Below, piece by piece: positions 17,901 through 26,982 of a DNA stretch of 62,632 nucleotides. Each line of letters opens with the position of its first letter. The first letter of the stretch is position 1. This DNA is from a virus, in IMG/VR virus record IMGVR_UViG_3300029319_009000, positions 1 through 62,632 of that record; one strand, 5' to 3'. Position numbers and translations under genes: made by a program. Below the pieces are notes generated by a model that was not told the origin of the DNA, did not search any database, and saw nothing but the letters and a program-made list of their open reading frames with translations.

Positions 17901-20900
17901 TGCTGTCCAATTAGGAATAAGGCTCATGTGTGCTATAGTATAATTTGACCCAGATTGATTTGGATCGTTACCAGACAAAGCGAAGTTCGGATATTCATAA
18001 CTAAGTGATGCACTAATTGGAGATGTTCCATTTAGCGTTGTTGAGTAAGATGTGTTTAGACCTTGGACTGGCACTCTGTACAAATTATAGATCCAATTGT
18101 TGTAAGAAAGCTCTCCGTTTAATGACTTTAATGATATGCTTGCTGGTAGGTTTAGCGAACCCTCACCTTTACCAGTAATTGTTGTTCCGCTAAGAAATCC
18201 GTCTGCACCAGTTGGGGCGATATCAACAACAGGATAGTGAGCATCTAAAGGCCAGCAACTTAAATCAATTACATTTTCATATGATGTGGTTTTAAATGTC
18301 CCTACATCAATCGGGCTTCCAAAAGCACTGGTGGCGAGTCCAATAGATCTAAGCCTGTCAATTGGGTTATCTCGCCAAAAAGTTCTTGCTTCTCCAGATG
18401 CTCTATTGAAATCATCAGATCCACTAGCCTCTCCATAATTTTCTCTCATTCTGGTTTTTGCCAAGAATGTGTAAGATTCTCTAGGATAAACAACTTCTTT
18501 ATATGTAAATGATGGAACCCACCTAATTGGGTTGGCTCCGGGCACTAAACCTCCATTTTCGTTATTGATATAAATTCTTTTTAGATCATCGTAAACTTGC
18601 TTTGCGTATTCTGGCTCGAATCCTAAGATATCAGTAAGGCTATCAAATACCCCTTGGACTCCAGCAGTGTTTGTCATAGTAAAGTAAGCTAAATTATTAG
18701 CATAACTGCTGTCAATAATGATTTCTTCTCCACCCGTCCCATCTTCTTTTTGGTAATTCCAAAGCATAACTTGGTGTCTTAGTGGCTTAAACTTGGAGCT
18801 TACTGGTGGCTCAATATAGGATACAAGTGTTTTTGGATAAAGAAATTGCTGCGTTCCTTGATCATTTGTTATTAATGTTTGTGTTTCTTTAACAACAGAT
18901 AATCTGTTGTTCTTTCTCATATCTTTTACAATTGGATTATCTGCTTGCCTTACTTGTTTCCAAGATGGAAAGCCACTAGCACCGTTTAAGTTAAGGTTAA
19001 TAGAGTTTAAAAGAAGACCCGTGCTAATTTCTGCGTTTGCTGCAAAAAGATCCGTAGAAGAAGTTGCTTCAATTAAGTTCGATCCAGTTGTTAAAGTTTT
19101 CAATATATTTGAATTTAAACCTACAAAATCAACTGGTATTATTTCTCCACTAGATTGATGTGCTCCAGTTATACTCGCACTAACAAATGTAATATCTGTT
19201 GATGCTAGCGATGCATTTGAATTGTTTGGTTGTTCGTATCCAAAAATAACATTTGTTGCAGAAGCCGTCACCCAAGAATACTGCATATCGCTTTGTGGGA
19301 TCATATGCTGAACAAAGGCGTTGTCATAGACTGTACCAGTTGAAAATACACCACCTGTTTCGACAATTCTTTTTGCTGCGTTTCTTTGGGTTTTGTGAAA
19401 CGAAGCAATACCTACTCCGTCAATTCCCGCTCCGCCAGAAAACTTTCCGTTTGATGCTGCGGCTGCTGCGCCTTCTATTGTATAGTTATCCACATTGCTA
19501 ACAATACTTGTATTTCCGCCAGAGCCTGCCGTATTTTGAGTTATTGTTAAGACATATGAATTTGTAGCATATGATACTGTTACCTTTGAAGCAATAGTGC
19601 TAGCCTCAATAGAAGTTTTTAAATTATCTAGACCATGCTGAGATCCGCCACGAGAAAAAAGTGTCGCACTGGTTGTTGATCCATCGCATGTAAATGTTGC
19701 AAATGCCCCGTCAGTAGTAACAATAGTCAATGATCTGCCTGCGGTGGGGGCATTAGTTGCTGTAATTGTTGTTGAAGCAGCGACTGATTGCCCTCCAAAG
19801 GGAGAGTGGTTTTTTAACATCTCTCTTAAAGGTGATCGAACGGCTAAGTTTCTATATGGTAAAGCGTTATATACGGAAAAAGTCTCAGATTCTGCATCTA
19901 AATAACCCGCTCCCATGGTATCTGGTCCACCCGGAGAGCTAAATCGATTTACAAAAATGTGTTTATTTGTCCCTCTATCTGGGACTGTTCTGTCATACAG
20001 TCCACTTATAGGTGCAGAAGCAACAGAAGAGGTGCTAATACCATCATTTTCTACAAAATATCTATTATTTATAGCACGATCTGGTATTTGTATGATTTCA
20101 TAATCATGTGAATAATTTCCTAAAGCTATTGTGCTTCCTAAATCATTTGTTGTTCCTGCTAAACCGGGATTGTTTGAACTAGTTATATTTTTAATATTTT
20201 TAATATTTACAGGACTTTTCGCTATGTGATCCCTAGAGTACCCTGCTCTTGGATATCCAGCAGCTATTGCAGATGGATTGTAAATTACAAAGTAGGTTTC
20301 TCCTAAGAGTTCAGTTGTTGTTGTATACCACCCCTCTTGCCTTGTTGTAGCGAGACCTATGTTTATACCCGTATGTCTATATTGATAGCCCCCAACATGT
20401 TGCTCTGTAAATGGACCCTGTGCGGGTATTTCTTTAGTCTCTAAATAATAATCTTGCAAATGTTGAGAGGTCTTAAAATAACCTGTTGGGTCTGTATTTT
20501 GACTTCCAACAGACGAAGTATAGAAAACTACTGGAGAGGTTAATCTCCCTGAGAATGCGGTTGTGCTATCTGTGCCTCTTTGGGTAGCGAATTCTGGCTT
20601 AAATTTATAATTTGGATTGACTTTTAAAGTATCATTAGTTATAACATCTTTTGCGAATGTAGTAGTATTTGTTTTTAGATTATTGTTTGTCAAAGGGGCA
20701 GTTTCTGCAAAGATAAATTGTCTTCTATTGAGATCTCTTCTTAAGCCAATTTTGTCTACACTAAGACGAGCTGGTGCGAATCTATTCCTATTATATGCTT
20801 GAACAGAAGCAGAAAATATTAACCCCTTACTGCTATCAACACCAGAGTCGCCGCTGGATAGTATTTCCTCCCTTTGTGCTCTGTATTTCCACCATTCAGT

Positions 20901-21362
20901 GTTGTCTTGTTGGTTACTATCAAACCCTCCAGAAAATACACCATTAGATGCCGCACTAGAAGCTCCTCCAATCGTATAATTGTTTAGATTGCTAGTCACA
21001 ATTGTATTTCCAGCAACGCCTGTTTTGTTTTGGGTTATAGTTATAACAAATGGACCGCCGCCAGAACCTGCGACTGCACTGACTGTGACTTTAGATGCGA
21101 TTGAGCTAGACTCAATAGATGTTTTTAAGTTGTCTAGTCCGTGCTTGGAGCCTCCCCTTGAAAACAATGTAGCGGTGGTAGCACTTCCATGACAAGTAAA
21201 TTCTTGTGATGATCCGTCAGAGGTTCTAATGGTAATTTTTGTTCCCGCCGTTGGAGCATTGGTAGCCGTAATGGTTGTTGATGCCCCAATGCCATTAGCG
21301 CTTGGAGGGGTCGGTGCATGTCTATATCTCCATCCTTGAGCTTTGTTTGATTTTCTACCCAT
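14916..21362 (-). CDS. 2148-residue virion protein with duplicated inserted domain
   Basis: This is the largest protein in the window. Two copies of a domain of about 120 residues occur near residues 27-150 and 524-645. Each begins with STTITATNAPTAG, contains ATLFSRGGS(K/Q)HGLDNLKTSI and ASKVTVS, and ends with NNYTI/DNYTI and SNGxFSGG. The domain is beta-rich and looks like an adhesin-type module inserted in a larger structural protein. A more distant relative appears in the 655-residue protein at 25015-26982. The C-terminal 150 residues are charged (KERDQ, NEESERR). It lies 2 bases from the 1216-residue gene, so the giants are co-translated from one message. A tail-fibre, baseplate or whisker-like role is likely; none is proven by motif. 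Confidence 0.75.
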   Translation of the reverse strand: MGRKSNKAQGWRYRHAPTPPSANGIGASTTITATNAPTAGTKITIRTSDGSSQEFTCHGSATTATLFSRGGSKHGLDNLKTSIESSSIASKVTVSAVAGSGGGPFVITITQNKTGVAGNTIVTSNLNNYTIGGASSAASNGVFSGGFDSNQQDNTEWWKYRAQREEILSSGDSGVDSSKGLIFSASVQAYNRNRFAPARLSVDKIGLRRDLNRRQFIFAETAPLTNNNLKTNTTTFAKDVITNDTLKVNPNYKFKPEFATQRGTDSTTAFSGRLTSPVVFYTSSVGSQNTDPTGYFKTSQHLQDYYLETKEIPAQGPFTEQHVGGYQYRHTGINIGLATTRQEGWYTTTTELLGETYFVIYNPSAIAAGYPRAGYSRDHIAKSPVNIKNIKNITSSNNPGLAGTTNDLGSTIALGNYSHDYEIIQIPDRAINNRYFVENDGISTSSVASAPISGLYDRTVPDRGTNKHIFVNRFSSPGGPDTMGAGYLDAESETFSVYNALPYRNLAVRSPLREMLKNHSPFGGQSVAASTTITATNAPTAGRSLTIVTTDGAFATFTCDGSTTSATLFSRGGSQHGLDNLKTSIEASTIASKVTVSYATNSYVLTITQNTAGSGGNTSIVSNVDNYTIEGAAAAASNGKFSGGAGIDGVGIASFHKTQRNAAKRIVETGGVFSTGTVYDNAFVQHMIPQSDMQYSWVTASATNVIFGYEQPNNSNASLASTDITFVSASITGAHQSSGEIIPVDFVGLNSNILKTLTTGSNLIEATSSTDLFAANAEISTGLLLNSINLNLNGASGFPSWKQVRQADNPIVKDMRKNNRLSVVKETQTLITNDQGTQQFLYPKTLVSYIEPPVSSKFKPLRHQVMLWNYQKEDGTGGEEIIIDSSYANNLAYFTMTNTAGVQGVFDSLTDILGFEPEYAKQVYDDLKRIYINNENGGLVPGANPIRWVPSFTYKEVVYPRESYTFLAKTRMRENYGEASGSDDFNRASGEARTFWRDNPIDRLRSIGLATSAFGSPIDVGTFKTTSYENVIDLSCWPLDAHYPVVDIAPTGADGFLSGTTITGKGEGSLNLPASISLKSLNGELSYNNWIYNLYRVPVQGLNTSYSTTLNGTSPISASLSYEYPNFALSGNDPNQSGSNYTIAHMSLIPNWTANITASRNPWFDSYDDYSNDIRRIGKDFTVIPEFRISDHIEYYLKQGFGAANRKFVDLIGASTSITASADSENATSLNEEFYRIYSHTDFMKHFDVFADDHTNTSVSKENTMLNPSKIKIKCKGIKKLLPYQGFYPALRTVQLGQLFSSSYGPHLTGNYDNKSSVDSDQQTQQLASLIQPFFAPGIMFNTIKSGIAVDWPVITGSIEEKIPLPLDPSLSGIQAINSAYGFRAGGYAHFHPDYRLPFEALISPEKHLPVFNPNTIQNLADRPDASLYHIWPNYLNADLGQSNQARRYSTLVHYGSGAADNYISGSEEFKSWYSNAGYSRPTPNFAWKGEFDSRYNLAMSNFMAETVDFFLEDQQVTTFVSKPEKDFKTMVSGTTYFLDVVLSKTDGFKMYEGPDNLFNVSTYITASSRPASLRQYTSSVGARGMHYGPNFSPRYPFADMGTHQDKQLDSLQDPAPAPYTPPYFYGTSVARVAFRPHALRDMEPGDSDKFTLSEILSSAEIETRYLNFGENSNGRFLENSSYRVQYASAFLNQMQVNSSVNLFQRTGQKKTTYIPVFGDDGSVSYKPNSIVEPDNTENDVWIIESKFECPTLDFSNHNILNTYRDGDGNERELTTGMWRTFGQIPEQNAGIFLQIKNPFEQITNATEAEPKGTAGGDRGPAKISVSGRAGADRTLSIPTTGSLADVCGFDIKKKRVGQLAESKVISEAIVAIPINTDGTKVNIPKKAFATQLNNLEKEGLAVKKGDFPGITEDIKRTSITDMIQKMKKFVIPPHLDFVNNKEVDPFVMYIFDFNHKLTKQDLSYIWQNLMPDISLVAEESESIIEHPFLTGPNLEFFGVDPKVLSAKDDDDTTRSSIFPKDIRWMVFKVKQRGKNNYFGASLTQDDNKGFGLSELDPKGKLGVSGKQLTYSYNWPYDFFSLVELGKIETSITFEPTKLDPRDQDDPRLEDRIKNEESERREVSQEVKERDQVNWSTTSVKGNQEKQR
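19430..19790 (-). repeat. Second copy of the 120-residue module inside the 2148-residue gene
   Basis: Encodes STTITATNAPTAG through SNGKFSGG. It matches the first copy (about 20930-21290) in order and in many identical residues, including an uninterrupted LFSRGGS and GLDNLKTSIE. Boundaries are approximate, set by where the similarity stops by eye. Confidence 0.8.
20930..21290 (-). repeat. First copy of the 120-residue module inside the 2148-residue gene
   Basis: Encodes STTITATNAPTAG through SNGVFSGG at residues about 27-150. The two copies differ mostly in the middle (SAVAGSGGGP here versus SYATNS in the other copy), so the duplication is old enough to have diverged but clearly recognisable. 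Confidence 0.8.
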
Positions 21363-21364
21363 TA

Positions 21365-24300
21365 TTATCCCCCACTGCCTTCCAATGTCCCTTCAATAAC
21401 ATCGAGTTTTTTTCCGGTAGATGGAAACTTGCTTTGATATTTTCCACCACGTTCAAGCATGTGGCTTTCAATAACATTTGTAGCATTTGCAATATTTGCA
21501 GAAATTGGTACTATTTCTTTAACCATTTCTGAAATTGAATTATCAAGCCACTTATAATAACTAAGATATTTTTCTAAATCTGGTACGTTTCCGATAGTAT
21601 TAAAGAAAATATTTCTTACTTTTTCTAATGATTTATAATTTATTCTATATCTATTAACTGGATTTCCCACTAAATTATCTAGCGAACTTGCTTCTTTTGA
21701 GGCATAAAAGAATTTTAAAATTTCCTCAGAAATATTATTGTACATACTTTTTTCTAATGCAAAAGAAAATTTTACTGGCAAAGTATTCTTTGTAAATGTT
21801 AAATCATCTGTTGTTGCTACCGTTATCATATTTGAATCGTTGATGTTTTCTGGTACTTGTTGGGTAAATGATTGTATGCTTTTGCGAACCAAAGCAGTGT
21901 TATCGTTTGCTTCAAAAAAATCACCTCTAGCATCATTATTTGAGTCAAGCAAATTACCAAGATCAATTTCCCACAACTGCCTTTTTGGATCCTGATTTAT
22001 TGTGTAGCTACTGTCCTTAACAACAAACCTCCCACTTCCGTCTGAGCTTGTTATCGTTTCAAATTCCCAGTTTAAAGCTAATGTATTTATTCTTGGGACC
22101 TCTATTTTTGGATCATACTTTGTGACAAATAAATAAGCATTTTTTTCAGGGTCTTGAATACCATACGATTTTGGATCTATAGCATGTCCTTTTAATTCTT
22201 CACTAGAAATATTATCTGCCCAATATCTACATGACGTAATCAATACATCGGATTTTTCCCTGATGGATCCCGTAAAGTTTGTTCTGTGCGCCCCTACATA
22301 CAGCTTTTTGTTTTGAGTCATAAAATTTAGACCAGCAGTATTTGAAATGGAACCTGTAGCCAAAAAGTGATTCAAAACAATATCGGATACCACGCTAAAT
22401 CCTTCAAATTCAACGTCGTACTTTGTCGGTGTCGCCCCGAGAATTGCACTCCCAACATTTGGATACCCCTCGGGTTTTACCCTTACGGCAAAATTCCATT
22501 TTGTATCTTGGTATTGATCAATATAAAAACTACTTGTAAGTTCTGGTAAAACACTATTATAACTTTTTAATACGAATTTAACAGCCTTAGATGACTCTTC
22601 TGACAACTTGCTTGTACTGAGCAGCGCATACACTTGAAAATTTGCATAATCATCTGAGTCCCACGTGGTGTCTTCCAAGTTGGATGCCCCCCAGTTTGCA
22701 GAGTGCATACCAAATAATGAAACTTCACTTGCGGGGAAATAGTATTTTTCAAAATTATTACTTCCAAAATCTGGTTTCTTTGGTAGAATTATTTCCGATT
22801 CGACTGTCATTGCCATACCGCGATCAAAACCAGTTGTCGGCTCATGACTTCCTGTTATAAATCCAAAACCATTTGACTCTCCAGCATTTTTATAAGAATA
22901 TACAGTGGCACCATGCTTATCTATATGATTAAAATCAACATATGATTTAATGATGTTTTTTTCTTCAAAATTATCTGTCAAAGTATATTCTGTATTATCA
23001 GCATACATATTAACCTTATAAATTTCATCTCCAACACCAAAGCATCTTATTAAATTTCTTATTGCTTTTGTAGTACCTTTTGATTTGTTTATATATGTTA
23101 AATTATTGTAGATGTTTTGATAGATGTAATTTTTTACATCATATAGTTTTTTCTCAAATTCCATTTTGTCATCACGGTGAGAAAGGGCTGCAACAACGTC
23201 TGTATCCGCAAATATTTCCGGCGCTATGAATCCAGCATCTACCAATAATTTTGATGCAAAGGGAGTTGGCTTTGCAAAATCCACATCATCACTTCCGCTT
23301 AAATATCTAACCTCTTTAATTTTCTTCATTTCTTCTATTTGTAGATGAAGAGTATCAAAATAGCTAGACATAATTTGAGTTAAAGCTTTTGTATTATTAC
23401 CTCCGTTAGCATCATCTTCTTGTATCCAAGATGGCAAACTATTGAACATCATTGCTGGGTTTCTATAATCCCACTCTCTACCATATTGCATTGCATTTGC
23501 TTTATATGTAATAACACTAGGGTTGTTGGGATATAAAATAGGATCTTTGAATTCTTTTTCAGCCGCCTCTGCCGTAACAATGGCGGATCCTGTAGATCTA
23601 CTAAAATATCCTTCCTCATCTATGTTTGTGGTCTCGTTGGCAGGCAAGTAATTTACATATGTACCATTAGATACGCGACCGGAATAATCTAAGATTGTTT
23701 GGTCTGCGCTTGTGATTCCAACTACTCCTTCGTTAAACTTAAAATAAAATCCCAAATTTGTATTTGCTGTATCAGTATTTGTTCCGGCACCAACTTGCGT
23801 GAACCAGTTTGTTCCAATTTGCTTTTCTGTTCTAGCGGTTTTCCAAAATCTAAATTCGTCGAAAGAGGCTGAAAGAGGACCATTGCCTTCCATACTTGTT
23901 CTGCCTTGGGCAATACTGGAGGCTTTGACATAATCTGTGGGAAAGGTCTTATAAGCATTGATGTAAGCATCAATTCCGCCGTTTGCTGTCCCTCTGACCT
24001 TCGATATTTCGGATCCTGTTAACTTATTATCAACTAAAACACCATTTAAGAATGTCTTAACACTTAATCCTTTGTCTGCGGTTTCATTTCCACTATTTTT
24101 TATTGTAATTGCAAAATGATTCCACACATCATTTACAGGCATGCCAAGAGCAGCTGCTGAATATATAGGCACTCTTTCTGCTCCGGCTGTGCCTGACATA
24201 TATGTTAGATGAAACCAAGAGGTATCAATTAGTGAGCCATCGGATGCGATCCTGTTTTCAATAAGTATTCGACCATATCTTTCACCGCCAAATTGTGTTA

Positions 24301-25015
24301 GAGCGGTACCGTCATCATTACAAACATCAAACAACGCCCTTGTTGAGATTTGTGTTTTATTATTCTTAAACCAAAACTCTATTGTATTACCCTTGGTTCC
24401 ATCAATAGTAATATTGCTCTCTCTGTTATTAGAGGTATCATAAAAGTTTGCTTTTTGTTCTGGTTTTTTGAAATCAATTGATTTATTTAATCCCTGATCG
24501 TATATCGGCAAAGATGCTTTGTTCGGTCCTCCCTTTACAGAGATATATTGGGGCGTTGTATGAGCATAATACAATTCTGATGTGGATGTTGCGGTATTGG
24601 CGATGAATTCTGCCGTGTCAGTTGCCTTTGGAGCGGGAGCAAAGTTTACAAATCCATTTGTTCTTGGATACTCATTTTCAAAAATGTAGTTGTCTAAATA
24701 AGATGAAGAAAGAGACCATTGGATCTTTTCTTTTTTGGAACCATCATATGGGTAGGTTTTGTATATTCTTTCAATAGATGTTTTGTAGTATTCTTCTGCC
24801 GATCCGTACTTTGCAAAGTTTTCTGGTCTTGCAAAATCAACCGTTGGCACTACCCTTTGCTTATTTTGTAGTTCTGCGCGGACATAACCTGCCGACTCTA
24901 TTTGGTCTCCAAGAGAGTCCATACTAGCAGAAGAGAGAAATTTTGATGGTCCTGTTCCTTGTGGGTTTTTTTTACCAAAAAGAGAACTTAAACTTTTATC
25001 ACCATATTGACCCAT
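21365..25015 (-). CDS. Giant virion protein with LamG/concanavalin-like lectin domain
   Basis: A 1216-residue protein. Residues about 205-400 read as a LamG/concanavalin-type jelly roll: GNTIEFWFKNN, then NDVWNHFAITIKNSG, a TFLNGVLVDNK hairpin and FDEFRFWKTARTEKQIG. This is the usual order in carbohydrate-binding LamG modules. A lectin domain on a tail-associated protein suggests contact with host glycans. The rest has no recognised domain; a region near 640-690 is Tyr/Asn/Lys-rich, and the C-terminus ends in a short Gly/Ser tail. It overlaps the 655-residue gene upstream by one base (TAATG). Candidate tail-fibre or receptor-binding component; the lectin assignment is from pattern recognition, not a search. 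Confidence 0.75.
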   Translation of the reverse strand: MGQYGDKSLSSLFGKKNPQGTGPSKFLSSASMDSLGDQIESAGYVRAELQNKQRVVPTVDFARPENFAKYGSAEEYYKTSIERIYKTYPYDGSKKEKIQWSLSSSYLDNYIFENEYPRTNGFVNFAPAPKATDTAEFIANTATSTSELYYAHTTPQYISVKGGPNKASLPIYDQGLNKSIDFKKPEQKANFYDTSNNRESNITIDGTKGNTIEFWFKNNKTQISTRALFDVCNDDGTALTQFGGERYGRILIENRIASDGSLIDTSWFHLTYMSGTAGAERVPIYSAAALGMPVNDVWNHFAITIKNSGNETADKGLSVKTFLNGVLVDNKLTGSEISKVRGTANGGIDAYINAYKTFPTDYVKASSIAQGRTSMEGNGPLSASFDEFRFWKTARTEKQIGTNWFTQVGAGTNTDTANTNLGFYFKFNEGVVGITSADQTILDYSGRVSNGTYVNYLPANETTNIDEEGYFSRSTGSAIVTAEAAEKEFKDPILYPNNPSVITYKANAMQYGREWDYRNPAMMFNSLPSWIQEDDANGGNNTKALTQIMSSYFDTLHLQIEEMKKIKEVRYLSGSDDVDFAKPTPFASKLLVDAGFIAPEIFADTDVVAALSHRDDKMEFEKKLYDVKNYIYQNIYNNLTYINKSKGTTKAIRNLIRCFGVGDEIYKVNMYADNTEYTLTDNFEEKNIIKSYVDFNHIDKHGATVYSYKNAGESNGFGFITGSHEPTTGFDRGMAMTVESEIILPKKPDFGSNNFEKYYFPASEVSLFGMHSANWGASNLEDTTWDSDDYANFQVYALLSTSKLSEESSKAVKFVLKSYNSVLPELTSSFYIDQYQDTKWNFAVRVKPEGYPNVGSAILGATPTKYDVEFEGFSVVSDIVLNHFLATGSISNTAGLNFMTQNKKLYVGAHRTNFTGSIREKSDVLITSCRYWADNISSEELKGHAIDPKSYGIQDPEKNAYLFVTKYDPKIEVPRINTLALNWEFETITSSDGSGRFVVKDSSYTINQDPKRQLWEIDLGNLLDSNNDARGDFFEANDNTALVRKSIQSFTQQVPENINDSNMITVATTDDLTFTKNTLPVKFSFALEKSMYNNISEEILKFFYASKEASSLDNLVGNPVNRYRINYKSLEKVRNIFFNTIGNVPDLEKYLSYYKWLDNSISEMVKEIVPISANIANATNVIESHMLERGGKYQSKFPSTGKKLDVIEGTLEGSGG

Positions 25016-26982
25016 TAATTATCAACCCTAAATTTAAATACCTCTGGCTGTTCTTCGTATCTACCGCTGATATAATATGACAACTTTATTCCATATGAAT
25101 ATCCAGCTTCTAACAAATCCATATCCAAATCAAAATAATTGCCAGAAATATCATAAGATAATCTTGTATATGACCCTGCCGATCCTGTTTGTTGCGGAGA
25201 TGTGGCAGAGCCTGTTCCATAAGAAATTACTTCTAAATCATCAACAATTCTAAACACTTTAAAATATGCATCTTCAATAATTTCATTTTCTATTTGATTA
25301 TTTGCGACAGTGTACATCGTTGGGTTCCAACCTTTTTCTCTAGCATACAATCTAAATCTAGCACTTTCACTGTTAGAATATGAATCTTTCATATTTGTTA
25401 TTTTGCTAACATATTCTGGAGTTGGGTTTGTGTTAAAATCATTAAAAGTTTTTACCGTTATTGCTGAACCTGTATGGAACTTGATTCCAGCGGCACCCCC
25501 ATTTGAGGTAGAATCTTGCCACACTGGGAATATTATTGATGGAGATGGAGCAGCATTGCTGTCGTTTGGAGTTGCTGGATATATTACGCTAGCTGTGTAA
25601 ATTCCTGTGCTTATTTTACCGCCCTCGATGGCAATTGCAGTATCTCCGTCTGCCTGACCTTTATTTCTGATGCTTAATCTTGCGGCATCTTCGGCTACAG
25701 CAGAATTGTCAGCATTACCAGAGTGAAATGTGACATATATCAAATTATTAGTCAAGTTTGGAATATCTTTCAATTGCCCTCTTACATAATTGTAAAAGTA
25801 TATTGTATTAACTTGATCATCTTGGCTGACTAGATTATTAGCCCCATAAAAATTTCCTGCTCTATCTTTTTCTGTTGAGTCCCACCTAGCTTCAAGGACT
25901 GGTCTTTTAAAAAAATACTCGCTAGATCTAGAGAAAAACTTCTTAGTGTAGTAAGACTTAAGTCCAGTTTCGAAACTTCCCGATAGCATAATTCCAAATC
26001 CATAATTTGGTATGCCTGTTCCGTTTTGAAAATTATTGCTAATTGAAAACTGATCTCCGACTGATCCTGTTATATCTATATTTCCTAATCCACCATTGTT
26101 GTTTCCAGCTAATCCTACATCGTCCATTGTCAACGTAACACTTTGGTTGTCTCCATCAGGTATAGTGGCTGTAATCCTCAATACGCCAGTAGCATTAATT
26201 GCGTCTTTAATTTTCGATGCTACAAGATTATTGGCTCCTAAACCACTTATTCCTATGATATTGCCAGAATTAGTCGCGGTTGATGAATCGAGGTGGTAAA
26301 CAAATGATGTCCCTTGAGAATCTGTCAGTGTGAATTCGGCATTATTATAATCGGCGGGAATGGAGCCTCCTTCGACGCATCTAAATGTTCCCGCTGCTTT
26401 TGCGCCGCCAGTTATCCAATCTTCCACCATGTCACTAACATTTATGGAAAGGTCTCCTGTTCCATCGGAAAAGGTGTCGGAGCTAACAGCAGGAGACAAA
26501 GAACTTTCAGCATAATCTCCACCTTCGTTCAGCCAGCTAGAATATCCCTCTGTGCTCAAGCCTTTTGATATCCAATTTGATCCCGGTATTACTTCATAGG
26601 TCTGATCAGTGTATTCGTCCATGTCCAATCCAGTACCCTCTTGCCAAGAACCAGATACCACCTTTGCCACTAATTTAAAATCTTTTGGCAACGTAGATGC
26701 ATGGGCAGCATTATATAAGTTCAAATGCCATGTAACATCTCCGCTGACTGGGATTTTTTCATTATTTCTGTCTGCTATAATCGGGTTCATGTCAAATTGG
26801 ATTAATATTCTTGATTTTTCTGATGAAAGCCCGGAAGAAGAGGAAGTTTGACCAGCGATATAAAAAGCCTCTAGCACATCTGCTGCGCCCATATTTGAGC
26901 CAGTGCCACGATATTGTAAGTTAGCCCTAAAGGCGTTTGTGATTGTATTGTCAGCACTGGCTGTATATCTATATAATCCCAT
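25015..26982 (-). CDS. Virion protein, DNRLRE-like with inserted adhesin module
   Basis: A 655-residue protein. The N-terminal 180 residues (ASADNTITNAF, then SRILIQFDMNPI, WHLNLYNA and VVSGSWQEGTG) follow the order of DNRLRE-type beta-sandwich domains found in extracellular proteins. After DWITGG the fold appears interrupted by about 120 residues (AEFTLTDSQGTSFVYHLDS through SNNFQNGTG) related to the module duplicated in the 2148-residue neighbour. It then resumes with PNYGFGIMLSGSFE. This looks like a domain inserted in a loop. The gene joins its neighbours with one-base overlaps at both ends. Likely an outer baseplate or fibre component; no enzyme signature. Confidence 0.72.
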   Translation of the reverse strand: MGLYRYTASADNTITNAFRANLQYRGTGSNMGAADVLEAFYIAGQTSSSSGLSSEKSRILIQFDMNPIIADRNNEKIPVSGDVTWHLNLYNAAHASTLPKDFKLVAKVVSGSWQEGTGLDMDEYTDQTYEVIPGSNWISKGLSTEGYSSWLNEGGDYAESSLSPAVSSDTFSDGTGDLSINVSDMVEDWITGGAKAAGTFRCVEGGSIPADYNNAEFTLTDSQGTSFVYHLDSSTATNSGNIIGISGLGANNLVASKIKDAINATGVLRITATIPDGDNQSVTLTMDDVGLAGNNNGGLGNIDITGSVGDQFSISNNFQNGTGIPNYGFGIMLSGSFETGLKSYYTKKFFSRSSEYFFKRPVLEARWDSTEKDRAGNFYGANNLVSQDDQVNTIYFYNYVRGQLKDIPNLTNNLIYVTFHSGNADNSAVAEDAARLSIRNKGQADGDTAIAIEGGKISTGIYTASVIYPATPNDSNAAPSPSIIFPVWQDSTSNGGAAGIKFHTGSAITVKTFNDFNTNPTPEYVSKITNMKDSYSNSESARFRLYAREKGWNPTMYTVANNQIENEIIEDAYFKVFRIVDDLEVISYGTGSATSPQQTGSAGSYTRLSYDISGNYFDLDMDLLEAGYSYGIKLSYYISGRYEEQPEVFKFRVDN

